In this document: in pieces, positions 8,262 through 16,852 of the stretch
How positions within the stretch are numbered: the first letter of the stretch is position 1
Layout: each line of letters starts with the position of its first letter
Origin: Paraburkholderia unamae
GTDB taxonomy: Bacteria > Pseudomonadota > Gammaproteobacteria > Burkholderiales > Burkholderiaceae
Assembly (NCBI RefSeq): GCF_003268775.1
Contig: NZ_QLSU01000020.1
Coordinates: 1 to 64,000, forward strand
Length of the DNA: 64,000 nt
Direction: 5' to 3'
Notes under the pieces: model-generated
Told to the model about the DNA's origin: nothing
What the model saw: only the letters and a program-made list of their open reading frames with translations
The model's database searches: none
Translations under genes and position numbers: made by a program

Positions 8262-8313
8262 TGCTTCGGCTCCGTGATATCGAATGAAAACGAGAGGATG
8301 ACTGATGAAAGAT

Positions 8314-9201
8314 TCAGGCCGTCACATCCAGCGGTGCTTCGTCGGCCGGATGTGCGCCGTTGCCAAGCACGCGTTGCAGCACGCGCTCCTCTAGCGCGGC
8401 AAAGCGTGCGTCGACGCGCGCACGCGGACGCTCGAGCGGCACCGTCTGATCGAGCGCGATACGCCCCGCCTCGACAAGCAGAATGCGGTCCCCGAGCGCG
8501 ACGGCTTCGTGCACGTCGTGCGTGACGAGCAGCGCCGTGAAGCGATGTTCGCGCCACAGCCGCTCGATCAGCGCGTGCATCTCGATGCGCGTGAGCGCGT
8601 CGAGCGCGCCGAGCGGTTCGTCGAGCAACAGCAGGCTCGGCCGGTGCACGAGCGCACGGGCCAGCGCCACGCGCTGGCGCTGGCCGCCTGAGAGACGCGC
8701 GGGCCATTCGTCGGCGCGCGCAAGCAGGCCCACTTCGTTCAGCACCGCGCGCGCGTCCTCGCGCGCGCCGCGTCCCAGGCCGAGCATCACGTTCTGCAAC
8801 ACGGTTTTCCAGGGCAAGAGCCGCGCGTCCTGAAACATGATGCGCGTGTCGAGCGTGGCACCGCCCACTCCGCGCCGTTCCACGACGCCATCGTCGGCCG
8901 TTTCGAGCCCCGCGATCAAACGCAGCAGCGTGGACTTGCCGCAACCGCTACGTCCGACGATCGAAACGAAACTGCCGCGCTCGATCGCGAGATCGAAGCC
9001 GCTCAGCACTGCACGCTCGCCGTAGCGCTTGCTCACGCCGCGCAACGCCACCGAGGCGTCGCCCGCGTTCGGGTCCGTGCGCAGGGCCACGCCCTCTTGC
9101 GCGCCGCGAGCGTGGTCGTTGCGCTCGTTGCGTTCATTGCGATCGAACGGGCGCGCCCGTTCGAAGCCGCCGTATCCCGGCGCCAGTTGACTCGCGCTCA
9201 T
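8314..9201 (-). CDS. ssuB: Alkanesulfonate ABC transporter ATP-binding protein
   Basis: 295 residues. Walker A is GRSGCGKST, the signature is LSGGQRQRVALARAL, Walker B is LLLLDEPLGALD, and the switch His is in VTHDVHEAV. The N-terminal ~45 residues are a charged extension rich in Arg, Asn and Glu (NERNERND), absent from most family members. The start ATG (9199-9201) overlaps the stop of ssuC in an ATGA, showing translational coupling. It powers uptake of aliphatic sulfonates or related compounds through SsuC. Substrate assignment rests on the neighbouring ssuD. Confidence 0.88.
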   Translation of the reverse strand: MSASQLAPGYGGFERARPFDRNERNERNDHARGAQEGVALRTDPNAGDASVALRGVSKRYGERAVLSGFDLAIERGSFVSIVGRSGCGKSTLLRLIAGLETADDGVVERRGVGGATLDTRIMFQDARLLPWKTVLQNVMLGLGRGAREDARAVLNEVGLLARADEWPARLSGGQRQRVALARALVHRPSLLLLDEPLGALDALTRIEMHALIERLWREHRFTALLVTHDVHEAVALGDRILLVEAGRIALDQTVPLERPRARVDARFAALEERVLQRVLGNGAHPADEAPLDVTA

Positions 9202-10055
9202 GCGTCGCCCTCCTCTTGATATGCGGGGTGCCAGCGGAGTGCCACGCGCTCCAGCCATTTCGCGAGCCAGTCGGCAAGCTTGCCGAGTGCCGCATAGAGC
9301 AGGATGCCGACCACCACCACATCGGTTTGCAGGAATTCGCGCGCGTTCATCGTCATGTAGCCGATGCCCGACTGCGCGGAGATCGTTTCGGCGACGATCA
9401 ACGTCACCCACATCAGGCCGAGCGCGAAGCGCACGCCAACGAGAATCGACGGCAACGCCCCCGGCAAAATCACTTCGCGGTAGAGCGCGAAGCCCTTGAG
9501 TCCATAGCTGCGCGCCATCTCGACGAGATTGGCGTCCACCGAGCGGATGCCGTGAAAGGTGTTCACGTACACGGGGAAGAACACGCCCAGCGCCACGAGA
9601 AACACCTTCGCTTCCTCGCCGATACCGAACCAGAGGATCACGAGCGGAATCATCGCGAGCGCGGGAATGTTGCGCACCATCTGCACGGTCGAATCGAGCG
9701 CGGTTTCAATGGACTTGAAGAGTCCGGTGGCAAGTCCGAGCACGAGGCCGATGCCCCCGCCGATCGCGAAGCCCGAGAGCGCGCGCCAGGTGCTCACGCG
9801 CACGTCCTGCCACATTTCGCCCGACTCGATCAGCGACCACGCCGCACGCACCACGGCGAGCGGTTCGGGCAGCACGCGCGTGGAAAGCGCGCCGACCTTC
9901 GCCGCGACCTCCCAGACGAGAATGATGGCGAGCGGAACGAGCCAGGGCGCGAGGCGCTTCCACCCCGCGAGCGCCCATGCCCGCGCCGCACGCGGTGCAT
10001 CACCGGCGCGGGCTGTGCGGCGCGCGGGCGCGGCCGTCACGGCGGATTGTGTCAT
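9198..10055 (-). CDS. ssuC: Alkanesulfonate ABC transporter permease
   Basis: 285 residues from the ATG at 10055, which has GGAGG upstream; an in-frame GTG at 10070 overlaps that ribosome site and is less likely. There are six predicted membrane segments. The inner-membrane permease signature lies in LVEMARSYGLKGFALYREVILPGALPSI (EAA-type loop that docks the ATPase). It is the membrane part of the sulfonate importer with SsuB. It lies 43 bases after ssuD in one operon. Confidence 0.88.
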   Translation of the reverse strand: MTQSAVTAAPARRTARAGDAPRAARAWALAGWKRLAPWLVPLAIILVWEVAAKVGALSTRVLPEPLAVVRAAWSLIESGEMWQDVRVSTWRALSGFAIGGGIGLVLGLATGLFKSIETALDSTVQMVRNIPALAMIPLVILWFGIGEEAKVFLVALGVFFPVYVNTFHGIRSVDANLVEMARSYGLKGFALYREVILPGALPSILVGVRFALGLMWVTLIVAETISAQSGIGYMTMNAREFLQTDVVVVGILLYAALGKLADWLAKWLERVALRWHPAYQEEGDA

Positions 10056-10098
10056 CGTTGCATCCTCCACGATTCATGCGTCGTAGCCGAGCGTCGCA

Positions 10099-11256
10099 TC
10101 AGCTCTGGCTCACCTTCGGCAGATAGTGATTGCCGACCACCTCGCCGAACGGCCCCGAAAGCGGGCCGCCCGCGCCCTTGCCCGAGCGACCCGGCAGCAG
10201 CGGAAACACGAGTTCCGCGAATCGGTAGGATTCCTCCAGATGCGGATAGCCCGACAAGATGAAGGTCTCAATGCCAAGGTCCGCATACTCCTGCATGCGC
10301 GCGGCCACCTGTTCCGGACTCCCGACCAGCGCCGTGCCCGCACCGCCGCGCACGAGGCCCACGCCCGCCCACAGGTTCGGATACACCTCGAGGTCTTGGC
10401 GCGTGCCGCGCTTGCCGCCATGCAGCGCGGCCATGCGGCGCTGTCCTTCCGAATCCATTTTGCCGAACGCCGCCTGGGCGCGCGCCACGGTCTCGTCATC
10501 GAGACGGCTGATCAACTGGTCGGCGGCGGCCCACGCTTCTTCCTCGGTCTCGCGCACGATCACATGCAGGCGGATGCCGAAGCGGATCGTGCGGCCATGC
10601 TCCGCCGCGCGCGCGCGAATGTCGGCGATCTTCTGCGCCACCGCTTCGGGCGGCTCGCCCCAGGTCAGGTAGGTGTCGATATGCTCACCGGCCATCGCAT
10701 GCGCGGCGGGCGACGAGCCGCCGAACCACAGCGGCGGATGCGGTTGCTGCACCGGGGGATACAGCACCTTGCCGCCCACCGAGCGCAGGTGCCGCCCCTC
10801 GAAGTCGATCGCCTCGTTCGTATGCGTGGCGGCAAGCAGCTTGCGCCAGATGTGCAGGAATTCGTCGGTGATTTCGTAGCGCGTGTCGTGATCGACAAAG
10901 AGGCCGTCGCCTTCCAGTTCGGCCGTGTCGCCGCCCGTCACTACGTTGATGAGCAAACGCCCGTTCGAAAGCCGGTCGAAAGTGGCGGCCATGCGCGCGG
11001 ACAGCGCGGGCGATGACAGGCCCGGACGGATCGCCACGAGAAACTTCAGGCGCCGCGTGGCGGCGATGAGGCTAGAGGCCACGACCCACGCGTCCTCGCA
11101 CGAGCGCCCCGTGGGCAGCAGGACGCCCTCGTAGCCGAGCGTGTCGGCGGCGACGGCGATCTGCTGGAAGTACGCGAGATCCGCGGCGCGCGCGCCTTCC
11201 GCCGTGCCCAGATAGCGGCTGTCGCCGTGGGTCGGGATGAACCAGAACACATTCAT
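10099..11256 (-). CDS. ssuD: FMNH2-dependent alkanesulfonate monooxygenase
   Basis: 385 residues, the usual length. It begins MNVFWFIPTHGDSRYLGT and carries the family motifs GYEGVLLPTGRSCEDAW, RPGLSSPALSARM, RLLINVVTGGD and WFGGSSPAAH typical of the bacterial luciferase-like fold. It cleaves the C-S bond of alkanesulfonates to an aldehyde and sulfite using reduced flavin and oxygen, freeing sulfur during starvation. AGGAG precedes the ATG. The operon here runs ssuD-ssuC-ssuB-mop; the usual NADPH:FMN reductase (ssuE) and the binding protein (ssuA) are not next to it. Confidence 0.92.
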   Translation of the reverse strand: MNVFWFIPTHGDSRYLGTAEGARAADLAYFQQIAVAADTLGYEGVLLPTGRSCEDAWVVASSLIAATRRLKFLVAIRPGLSSPALSARMAATFDRLSNGRLLINVVTGGDTAELEGDGLFVDHDTRYEITDEFLHIWRKLLAATHTNEAIDFEGRHLRSVGGKVLYPPVQQPHPPLWFGGSSPAAHAMAGEHIDTYLTWGEPPEAVAQKIADIRARAAEHGRTIRFGIRLHVIVRETEEEAWAAADQLISRLDDETVARAQAAFGKMDSEGQRRMAALHGGKRGTRQDLEVYPNLWAGVGLVRGGAGTALVGSPEQVAARMQEYADLGIETFILSGYPHLEESYRFAELVFPLLPGRSGKGAGGPLSGPFGEVVGNHYLPKVSQS

Positions 11257-11662
11257 GCGTTGCTCCTGCCTGCTATTCGAAATTCGAGAATCTGGAAAGG
11301 GTGAATGCCGCCATGCAACGGACGTGACGGCGCGCGAGCGCGCTACGCACGTGAGTGCGCCGCTCATGACAGAGTTGAAAGGAGTGACGGCAGACGGACT
11401 GCGCCAGCGCGTTCGCCCGGCGCTTCGCGGCGGCCGGCAACGGCGACGCCGTCTTCATGGGGAACCAGTCTAGGGACGGACCTCGCCCTTTAGAACGATT
11501 TTTTTGAGCTTAGGTTTTCCACTTTCGTGCTTTGCCCGACGCTTTAGCATACGGTGCGCCTCGCGCGCACCGCGCGCCGATATAATGGCGCTCGCACCCA
11601 CAAAAACACCGGCACGGCGCGCAGGACGCGCGTTCAGGCCACGCAATCTCTCGCACCATCTC
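11257..11662. other. Divergent region between ssuD and a membrane protein gene
   Basis: About 400 bases with no gene I can support. It should hold the leftward ssu promoter; an A/T-rich patch lies at 11495-11525. A perfect TATAAT at 11581-11586 faces the membrane protein gene at 11663 but has no good -35 box. No CysB-type site can be named with confidence. Confidence 0.4.
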
Positions 11663-12088
11663 ATGCAAAAACTGATTCTGCCGTTCGTATCCGGCTTTCT
11701 GGCGTCGCTGTTCTTTCGCGAAGCAACGCTCGCGCTCCTGCACGCCGCGCAGGTCGTGGACGCGGCCGGCTTCTCGACGGCCCCGTTCCAGCCGCTCGGA
11801 CTGCCCGAGTTCCTCGTGAATGCGATCTGGAGCGCCATCTGGGCCGTGCTGATGACGTGGCTGCTGCGCGTCTCGCCGTCGCGGCCCGCGCCGTGGGTTC
11901 AGGCCTTCGTGTTCGGCGGCATCGTGCTCACCGCGGCCATGGTGTTCGTCGTCGACCCGCTGCGCGGCATCTGGCCGAGCGGCAACATGCTGCCGCGCCT
12001 TGCCACGGGTTTCGCATCGAATGCGATGTGGGGCTGGGGCGCGCTCGTTTTCATGCGCGCCTTCATGAGCGAAACCGAGGACGACTGA
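11663..12088 (+). CDS. Small integral membrane protein, unknown function
   Basis: 141 residues from the ATG at 11663; the frame is open further upstream, but that part lies over the TATAAT and is not coding-like. Four hydrophobic segments are visible (starting at LILPFVSGFLASLFF, FLVNAIWSAIWAVLM, WVQAFVFGGIVLTAAMV and LATGFASNAMWGWGALVF). No family is recognised. It stands alone between the ssu operon and the convergent hydrolase gene. Confidence 0.7.
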   Translation: MQKLILPFVSGFLASLFFREATLALLHAAQVVDAAGFSTAPFQPLGLPEFLVNAIWSAIWAVLMTWLLRVSPSRPAPWVQAFVFGGIVLTAAMVFVVDPLRGIWPSGNMLPRLATGFASNAMWGWGALVFMRAFMSETEDD

Positions 12089-12212
12089 TTCCTCTCAACT
12101 CTTGGCCCACGCGCCGCGCGTCATGCGCGGCGCATGCCTGACCTGCTTCTTCCCTGCTTCTTCCCGCCTTCCCCCGCCTTTCCCTCTCCTCTCCTCGCCT
12201 TGCCCCGCCGTC

Positions 12213-13376
12213 TCAGCCCGCCAGGTCGCGCAGCGGGTGCTCCGTCACGCTCCAGGGACTCTCAAACATCCGCTCGACATCGTCGCGGCGCACGTCCTCG
12301 ATGCGGGCAAAACGCCAGCGCGGTTGATTGTCCTTGTCGATGATGCGCGCGCGGATGCCTTCCACCACGTCGCCCATGGCGAAGCTCGATCGCGTGAGAT
12401 CGAGATCGCGCCGCAGGCAATCGGCCATCGTGCCTTCCGCGCGCGACACCACTTCGAGCGATACCGCCATCGAGAGCGGCGAGCGCTCGCGCAACACGCT
12501 CACGGTCCGGGCGGCCCACCCGGCCTCCGCGCCCTCTCCCGCGTCCGCGCGCTGTGCCGCTTCCAGCGACGCGAGCATGGCCGGCACGTCGGCCTGCGAA
12601 AAATGGCGGTCGATCCAGCCGCGCACGGCAGCCAGCGGCGAGCGCTCGGCAAGCTCGCGCGCGGCGTCGGCCGCCAGCGCCGCGCGGCGCACGGATGCCA
12701 CCACCTCAGCGCCGCTCGCGAACCGCTCGCTTTCCAGCGCATCGAGCAACGCCGGCCATGCGGCTTCGTCGAGCAAGGTGTCGGCGAGGCCCGCATAGAG
12801 CGCGCTCGCCTGATCGAGCGTCTCGCCCGTCACCGCAAGGTAGCGGCCGATCGCGCCAGGCGTACGTGCGAGAAACCAGCCCATGCCCACGTCCGGAAAG
12901 AGGCCGATACGGGTCTCGGGCATCGCCATGCGCGTCGTCGCCCCCGCCAGCCGCAGCCCGCCCGTGCGATGCGCGCCCTGCGAAATCCCCATGCCGCCGC
13001 CCATCACCACGCCGTGCAGCAGTGCGATGTACGGCTTCGGGTAGGTAAAGATCGTGTGGTTGAGGCGGTACTCGTCGGTAAAGAACGTGTCGAGAGCGGC
13101 CTGATCGCCCGCGCGATACGACTCATAGAGAAAGCGGATGTCACCGCCCGCGCAGAACGCGCGCGCGTGGCGCGAGCGCACGATCACCGCGAGCACGCCG
13201 GAGTCGTTGCGCCATTGCTCCAGTGCGGCGAGCATGGTGCCGACCATGGCGGTGGTGAGCGCATTGAGCGCCTGCGGGCGCTCCAGTTCGATATAACCGA
13301 TGCCGTTCGCCACGCGCGTGAGCACGTGCGGGTCGGCTTCGGCGGAGGGAGAGCTTGCGGTGGCTTCGTGTGACAT
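12213..13376 (-). CDS. 3-hydroxyisobutyryl-CoA hydrolase (enoyl-CoA hydratase/isomerase family)
   Basis: 387 residues, longer than simple enoyl-CoA hydratases and fitting the hydrolase branch. The crotonase fold is shown by ARAFCAGGDIRFLYE (oxyanion hole), LHGVVMGGGMGISQ and MPETRIGLFPDVGMGWFL, where the Glu and Asp match the catalytic residues of the hydrolase. The C-terminal region with SLEVVSRAEGTMADCLRRD is also typical. It frees 3-hydroxyisobutyrate in valine breakdown. No other valine genes are nearby. A TetR gene follows upstream on the same strand. Confidence 0.85.
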   Translation of the reverse strand: MSHEATASSPSAEADPHVLTRVANGIGYIELERPQALNALTTAMVGTMLAALEQWRNDSGVLAVIVRSRHARAFCAGGDIRFLYESYRAGDQAALDTFFTDEYRLNHTIFTYPKPYIALLHGVVMGGGMGISQGAHRTGGLRLAGATTRMAMPETRIGLFPDVGMGWFLARTPGAIGRYLAVTGETLDQASALYAGLADTLLDEAAWPALLDALESERFASGAEVVASVRRAALAADAARELAERSPLAAVRGWIDRHFSQADVPAMLASLEAAQRADAGEGAEAGWAARTVSVLRERSPLSMAVSLEVVSRAEGTMADCLRRDLDLTRSSFAMGDVVEGIRARIIDKDNQPRWRFARIEDVRRDDVERMFESPWSVTEHPLRDLAG

Positions 13377-13412
13377 GGCGATGGAGAAGACGCGACAGGG
13401 CTTATGAGGCTA

Positions 13413-14168
13413 TCACGAGGCCACGCCCGGCGTTTGCGACGCCGGCAGCGCGGCTGATCCGCCTTGTGCGCCGAACCAGGCGTCGAGCGCGGCGTCGATC
13501 AACGGGCCCGGCGCCGAAGGCGCGAAGCCCGCGAGCGTGAGCATGACCACGCCATGCAGCGTCGCCCAGAGCGCCTGCGCGAGCGCCGTGCGATCGGCCG
13601 GCGCGCCGCTTGCCGGCGTCAGTTCGGCCAGTGTCGCGGCGAAGAGCGTCGCGCCGCAAACGTCTGCGACGCCCCCATCGGCTTCGCGTTCGACCTCGAC
13701 TTCAGGCGCCGGCGGCACGCTTGCGGCGGCAGAGGCAGCAGCCGAGGCAGAAGCGCGAGCGCGTCGGGCGGGCGGCCCCACGTCGGGGGAGCGACGCTTG
13801 CGCGCCATGAAGATCAGCTCATACGTTTGCGCCTGATCGCAGCCAAACGCCACATACGCATGCGCGAGCGCATGAAGCCGCTCGCGCGCGTCGGCAATCT
13901 GCGCACAGGGCTCCAGATGCGTGAGCAGTTGCGCATAGCCTTCGCGGCCGAGCGCCTGCGCGATCTCATCGCGCCCTTCGAAATAGAGGTAGAGCGAAGC
14001 CGGCGAGTAACCAATCGCGTCGGCGATCTTGCGCATCGAGAGCGCGGCAAAGCCATCGCGCAGGACAATACGGCGGGCGGCGTCGAGCATGCGTTCGCGC
14101 TGGTCGTGACGCGTGCGGGCGCGTGCTTCACGTTCCTTGCCGCGTTCCTTGCGCTCACTGGTATTCAT
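13413..14168 (-). CDS. TetR-family transcriptional regulator
   Basis: 251 residues. The N-terminal HTH (about 20-70) reads MLDAARRIVLRDGFAALSM then IADAIGYSPASLYLYFEGRDEI, a classic TetR recognition helix. A Lys/Arg-rich tail precedes it. The C-terminal ligand domain has an insert of low-complexity Ala/Ser around residues 135-155. It lies 36 bases upstream of the hydroxyisobutyryl-CoA hydrolase gene on the same strand and may regulate it; the ligand is unknown. Confidence 0.88.
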   Translation of the reverse strand: MNTSERKERGKEREARARTRHDQRERMLDAARRIVLRDGFAALSMRKIADAIGYSPASLYLYFEGRDEIAQALGREGYAQLLTHLEPCAQIADARERLHALAHAYVAFGCDQAQTYELIFMARKRRSPDVGPPARRARASASAAASAAASVPPAPEVEVEREADGGVADVCGATLFAATLAELTPASGAPADRTALAQALWATLHGVVMLTLAGFAPSAPGPLIDAALDAWFGAQGGSAALPASQTPGVAS

Positions 14169-14247
14169 GACGTGACTGAGGGCAGCGGCAGACTAAACAT
14201 CGGGCGACGCGAGTTGAACGCAATGACGGACACAACAGCGAACACCG

Positions 14248-14532
14248 TTAGGACCACAAACGGCCCGGCGGGAAATGGCCGCTCTTGAGCAGCACCGGCG
14301 AGCCGTTGCTCAGTTCGAGGTGCGCGCGCGCCACGGCCTCGATGCGCGGGCGTCCCGCGTCGAATGCCTCCATCCACGCGTCGCGATTCGCGGGCAGCGC
14401 GCCGAAATGATCTTCGAGCGCCTCCACGGAAATCGCGCACGGCACGGGTGTGCCGTCAACCAGCGCGGCAAAGACCACGGTCAGATTCGAGTCACGATAG
14501 AGCGGCGCATCGGCAGGAAAACGGATAATCAT
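14248..14532 (-). CDS. DUF1488 family protein
   Basis: 94 residues. MIIRFPADAPLYRDSNLTVVFAALVDG and CAISVEALEDHFGA match the DUF1488 pattern, a small cytoplasmic family of unknown function common in Burkholderia. The ATG at 14532 has only a weak G-rich ribosome site. Confidence 0.85.
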   Translation of the reverse strand: MIIRFPADAPLYRDSNLTVVFAALVDGTPVPCAISVEALEDHFGALPANRDAWMEAFDAGRPRIEAVARAHLELSNGSPVLLKSGHFPPGRLWS

Positions 14533-14711
14533 GACCAGCCCCAGTGGGGAAACTCAGCGGAAAGGCTCTGTCCCCTGTGCACGACGCGACGCACGGAGAT
14601 AACCGCTCATATTACGCGCGATGCACAATGGCTGACACAAACGTGACCGCCCCGCCCACGCGCCGGACAATGCCGGGTGCGGCCGCACCCTTTTCCCTGG
14701 ACACGAGACCG

Positions 14712-14924
14712 ATGACTCCCAAGCTGAACGGCCGATACTTCACAGGAAACGAGGAGATTCCCGAACCGCGGGCCGCGAGCCAATGGTTCCGTTACGCGCA
14801 GGAGCACGACATCGACATCGCTCGCGCGATCAGCCTGTGGGAGGACGCGGCCACGCTCAACGGCGATAGCAGCCGCGAGGCGGTGGCGGCGGCGGGCATC
14901 CGCATCGTGCCGCCCGACTGCTGA
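14712..14924 (+). CDS. Small conserved hypothetical protein
   Basis: 70 residues from the ATG at 14712 (MTPKLNGRYFTGNEEIPEPR). The frame is open back to an ATG at 14628, but the added residues look random. The protein is polar and helical with no membrane segment or known motif. It ends 27 bases before the convergent SMR gene. The start is uncertain. Confidence 0.6.
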   Translation: MTPKLNGRYFTGNEEIPEPRAASQWFRYAQEHDIDIARAISLWEDAATLNGDSSREAVAAAGIRIVPPDC

Positions 14925-14951
14925 GACGCACACCACCCGCACCGCCGGCTT

Positions 14952-15290
14952 TCAGTGCGCCTGCATCTTCGAAAACAGATTCAGCACGACCACGCCGGCC
15001 ACGATCAAGCCGAGCCCGAGCACGGCCGGGAGGTCGGGCACCTGGCGATACAGCGCCATCGCAACGAGCGTGATGAGCACGATGCCCACGCCCGACCACA
15101 CTGCATACACCACACCTACCGGCAAGCTGCGCAACGTGAGCGAAAGCCCATAGAACGCCACGCCGTAGCCCACCACGACAATCGCCGAGGGTGTGAGCCG
15201 CGTGAAGCCGTCCGAGGCGCGCAGCGCCGAGGTGGCGATCACTTCGGCCACGATCGAGATGGCGAGCCAGGTCCAGGGAGAAAGGCGCAT
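14952..15290 (-). CDS. Small multidrug resistance (SMR) transporter
   Basis: 112 residues from the ATG at 15290, four membrane helices. WTWLAISIVAEVIATSALRASDGFT carries the conserved membrane Glu of helix 1 that binds proton and drug, and AVWSGVGIVLITLVAM matches the GVG dimer motif region of helix 3. It exports cationic compounds or polyamines as a dimer; EmrE/QacE-like rather than SugE by overall feel, but this is uncertain. The upstream UPF0303 gene ends 4 bases before, so the two are co-transcribed. Confidence 0.9.
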   Translation of the reverse strand: MRLSPWTWLAISIVAEVIATSALRASDGFTRLTPSAIVVVGYGVAFYGLSLTLRSLPVGVVYAVWSGVGIVLITLVAMALYRQVPDLPAVLGLGLIVAGVVVLNLFSKMQAH

Positions 15291-15294
15291 CACG

Positions 15295-15792
15295 TCAGGC
15301 CTTCGCGAGCGCGAGCTGGCCATAGTCGACGTCGAGTTGCGCGCACAGCGCCTCGACGACGAGTTCGTGATCGGCGCGCTGCGGCAGGCCCGAAACCGTC
15401 ACCGAACCGATGACGCCCGCGCCCGCCACGGCGAGCGGAAACGAGCCGCCATGCGGCGAGAACTCGGCGATGGACAGGCCGTGCTTCTCGGCGAGCGTCG
15501 AGCCGGTCTGCTGCATGCGCAGGCCGATCACATACGAGCTGCGGCGGAAATGCTCCACCACGCGCGACTTGCGGCGCACCCAGTCGGCGTTGTCGGGGGT
15601 GGCGCCGTCGAGCGCGCAGAAAAAAAGTGTTTGCCCGAAGGTGCGCACGTCGATGGCGACCGCGAGCGAGCGGGCGCGCGCGAGTTCGTGCAGATGCGAG
15701 CCGAGTTGCCAGGCGCGATCGGCGTCGAAACGGGGAAACACCAGCGCATGTTCCTGCGCGGCAATCGATTGCAGATCGAGGGCGATATCCAT
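15295..15792 (-). CDS. UPF0303 family protein (heme-degrading-like fold)
   Basis: 165 residues, the standard length. Motifs include AIDVRTFGQTLFFCALDGATPDN, WVRRKSRVVEHFRRSS and FSPHGGSFPLAVAGAGVIGSVTVSGLPQ, hallmarks of UPF0303, related to the HbpS/GlcG fold. The biochemical role is unknown. First gene of a two-gene operon with the SMR transporter. Confidence 0.88.
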   Translation of the reverse strand: MDIALDLQSIAAQEHALVFPRFDADRAWQLGSHLHELARARSLAVAIDVRTFGQTLFFCALDGATPDNADWVRRKSRVVEHFRRSSYVIGLRMQQTGSTLAEKHGLSIAEFSPHGGSFPLAVAGAGVIGSVTVSGLPQRADHELVVEALCAQLDVDYGQLALAKA

Positions 15793-15996
15793 GGATGGAG
15801 CGATAGAGAAGCGCGAATGAAGCTAGCCGCGCGAATGGAAGGCAAGGCGCCGGCGCGCACGATGAACCCTGCGCCGACCGAGCCCCGATTCTATCCTGGC
15901 GGGTCGCGCAGCCGCCGCACGCGCGCTGTGCCATCAACAACGCGCCATCGCGCAATCCTTCTGCAACCGGGCGGAAAGGCAGTCGTCATTTAATTG

Positions 15997-16025
15997 TTGC
16001 GTTGCCGCGCGAACTGTCCTATAAT
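15997..16025 (+). promoter_or_regulatory. Promoter of initiator tRNA gene
   Basis: A -35 box TTGCGT (15997-16002) and a perfect -10 TATAAT (16020-16025) are separated by 17 bases. The tRNA begins 15 bases after the -10 box. Confidence 0.8.
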
Positions 16026-16040
16026 CTTTTCTTCGACGGA

Positions 16041-16117
<77 letters not shown>

Positions 16118-16127
16118 GCAGAATTCG

Positions 16128-16162
16128 AAAGGGTTACAGGTCAACGGCCTGTAACCCTTTTT
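16128..16162 (+). terminator. Intrinsic terminator of tRNA-fMet
   Basis: A 13-base perfect stem (AAAGGGTTACAGG paired with CCTGTAACCCTTT) with a 7-base loop, running into a T-tract. It starts 11 bases after the tRNA. Confidence 0.92.
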
Positions 16163-16280
16163 CCGTTTACACGCGCAATTCGCTGCGCGATTCCCCCCGC
16201 CCTTGCCCTCTGCTTCGACCGCTTCCCGGCACGCGCCCGAGCGGTGATAAACTCGCATCACCCATCCCCCTATCGTGCCC

Positions 16281-16826
16281 ATGAAATTCTGCTCGACTTG
16301 CGGTCAGGCGGTCAGCCTGCTCATTCCGCCCGGCGACAATCGCGAACGCTACGTCTGCTCGCACTGCGGCACCATCCACTACCAGAATCCGCGCAACGTG
16401 GTCGGCACGGTTCCCGTCTGGGAAGACAAGGTGCTGCTGTGCCGCCGCGCGATCGAGCCGCGCTACGGTTACTGGACACTGCCCGCCGGTTTCATGGAAA
16501 TGGGCGAGACGACGGCCGAGGCCGCGGCGCGCGAAACGCTGGAAGAAGCCGGCGCGCGCGTCGAGGTACAAAACCTCTTTTCGCTCCTGAACGTGCCGCG
16601 CGTGCACCAGGTGCATCTGTTCTATCTCGCGCGTCTGCTCGACATCGACATCGAAGCCGGTGAGGAAAGCCTCGAAGTGCGGCTGTTCGAAGAGCACGAG
16701 ATTCCGTGGGACGACATCGCGTTCCCCACGGTCGGGCAGACCCTGCGCTTTTTCTTCGCCGATCGCCAGTCGGGCAGCTACGGGCTGCACACCGGCGACG
16801 TCCTGCGCTCGCTGCGCGACGGCTGA
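16281..16826 (+). CDS. Nudix hydrolase with N-terminal zinc ribbon
   Basis: 181 residues from the ATG at 16281. A zinc ribbon (CSTCG ... CSHCG) opens the protein. The Nudix box follows in GFMEMGETTAEAAARETLEEAG (metal-binding REx2EE). This arrangement is typical of ADP-ribose/NADH pyrophosphatase-like enzymes of the NudC side. It likely hydrolyses a nucleoside diphosphate linked to another group in the cytoplasm. It sits 26 bases before aat, probably one transcript with it. Confidence 0.88.
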   Translation: MKFCSTCGQAVSLLIPPGDNRERYVCSHCGTIHYQNPRNVVGTVPVWEDKVLLCRRAIEPRYGYWTLPAGFMEMGETTAEAAARETLEEAGARVEVQNLFSLLNVPRVHQVHLFYLARLLDIDIEAGEESLEVRLFEEHEIPWDDIAFPTVGQTLRFFFADRQSGSYGLHTGDVLRSLRDG

Positions 16827-16852
16827 TTGCTCTACTGACTGCGCCCGCCACG

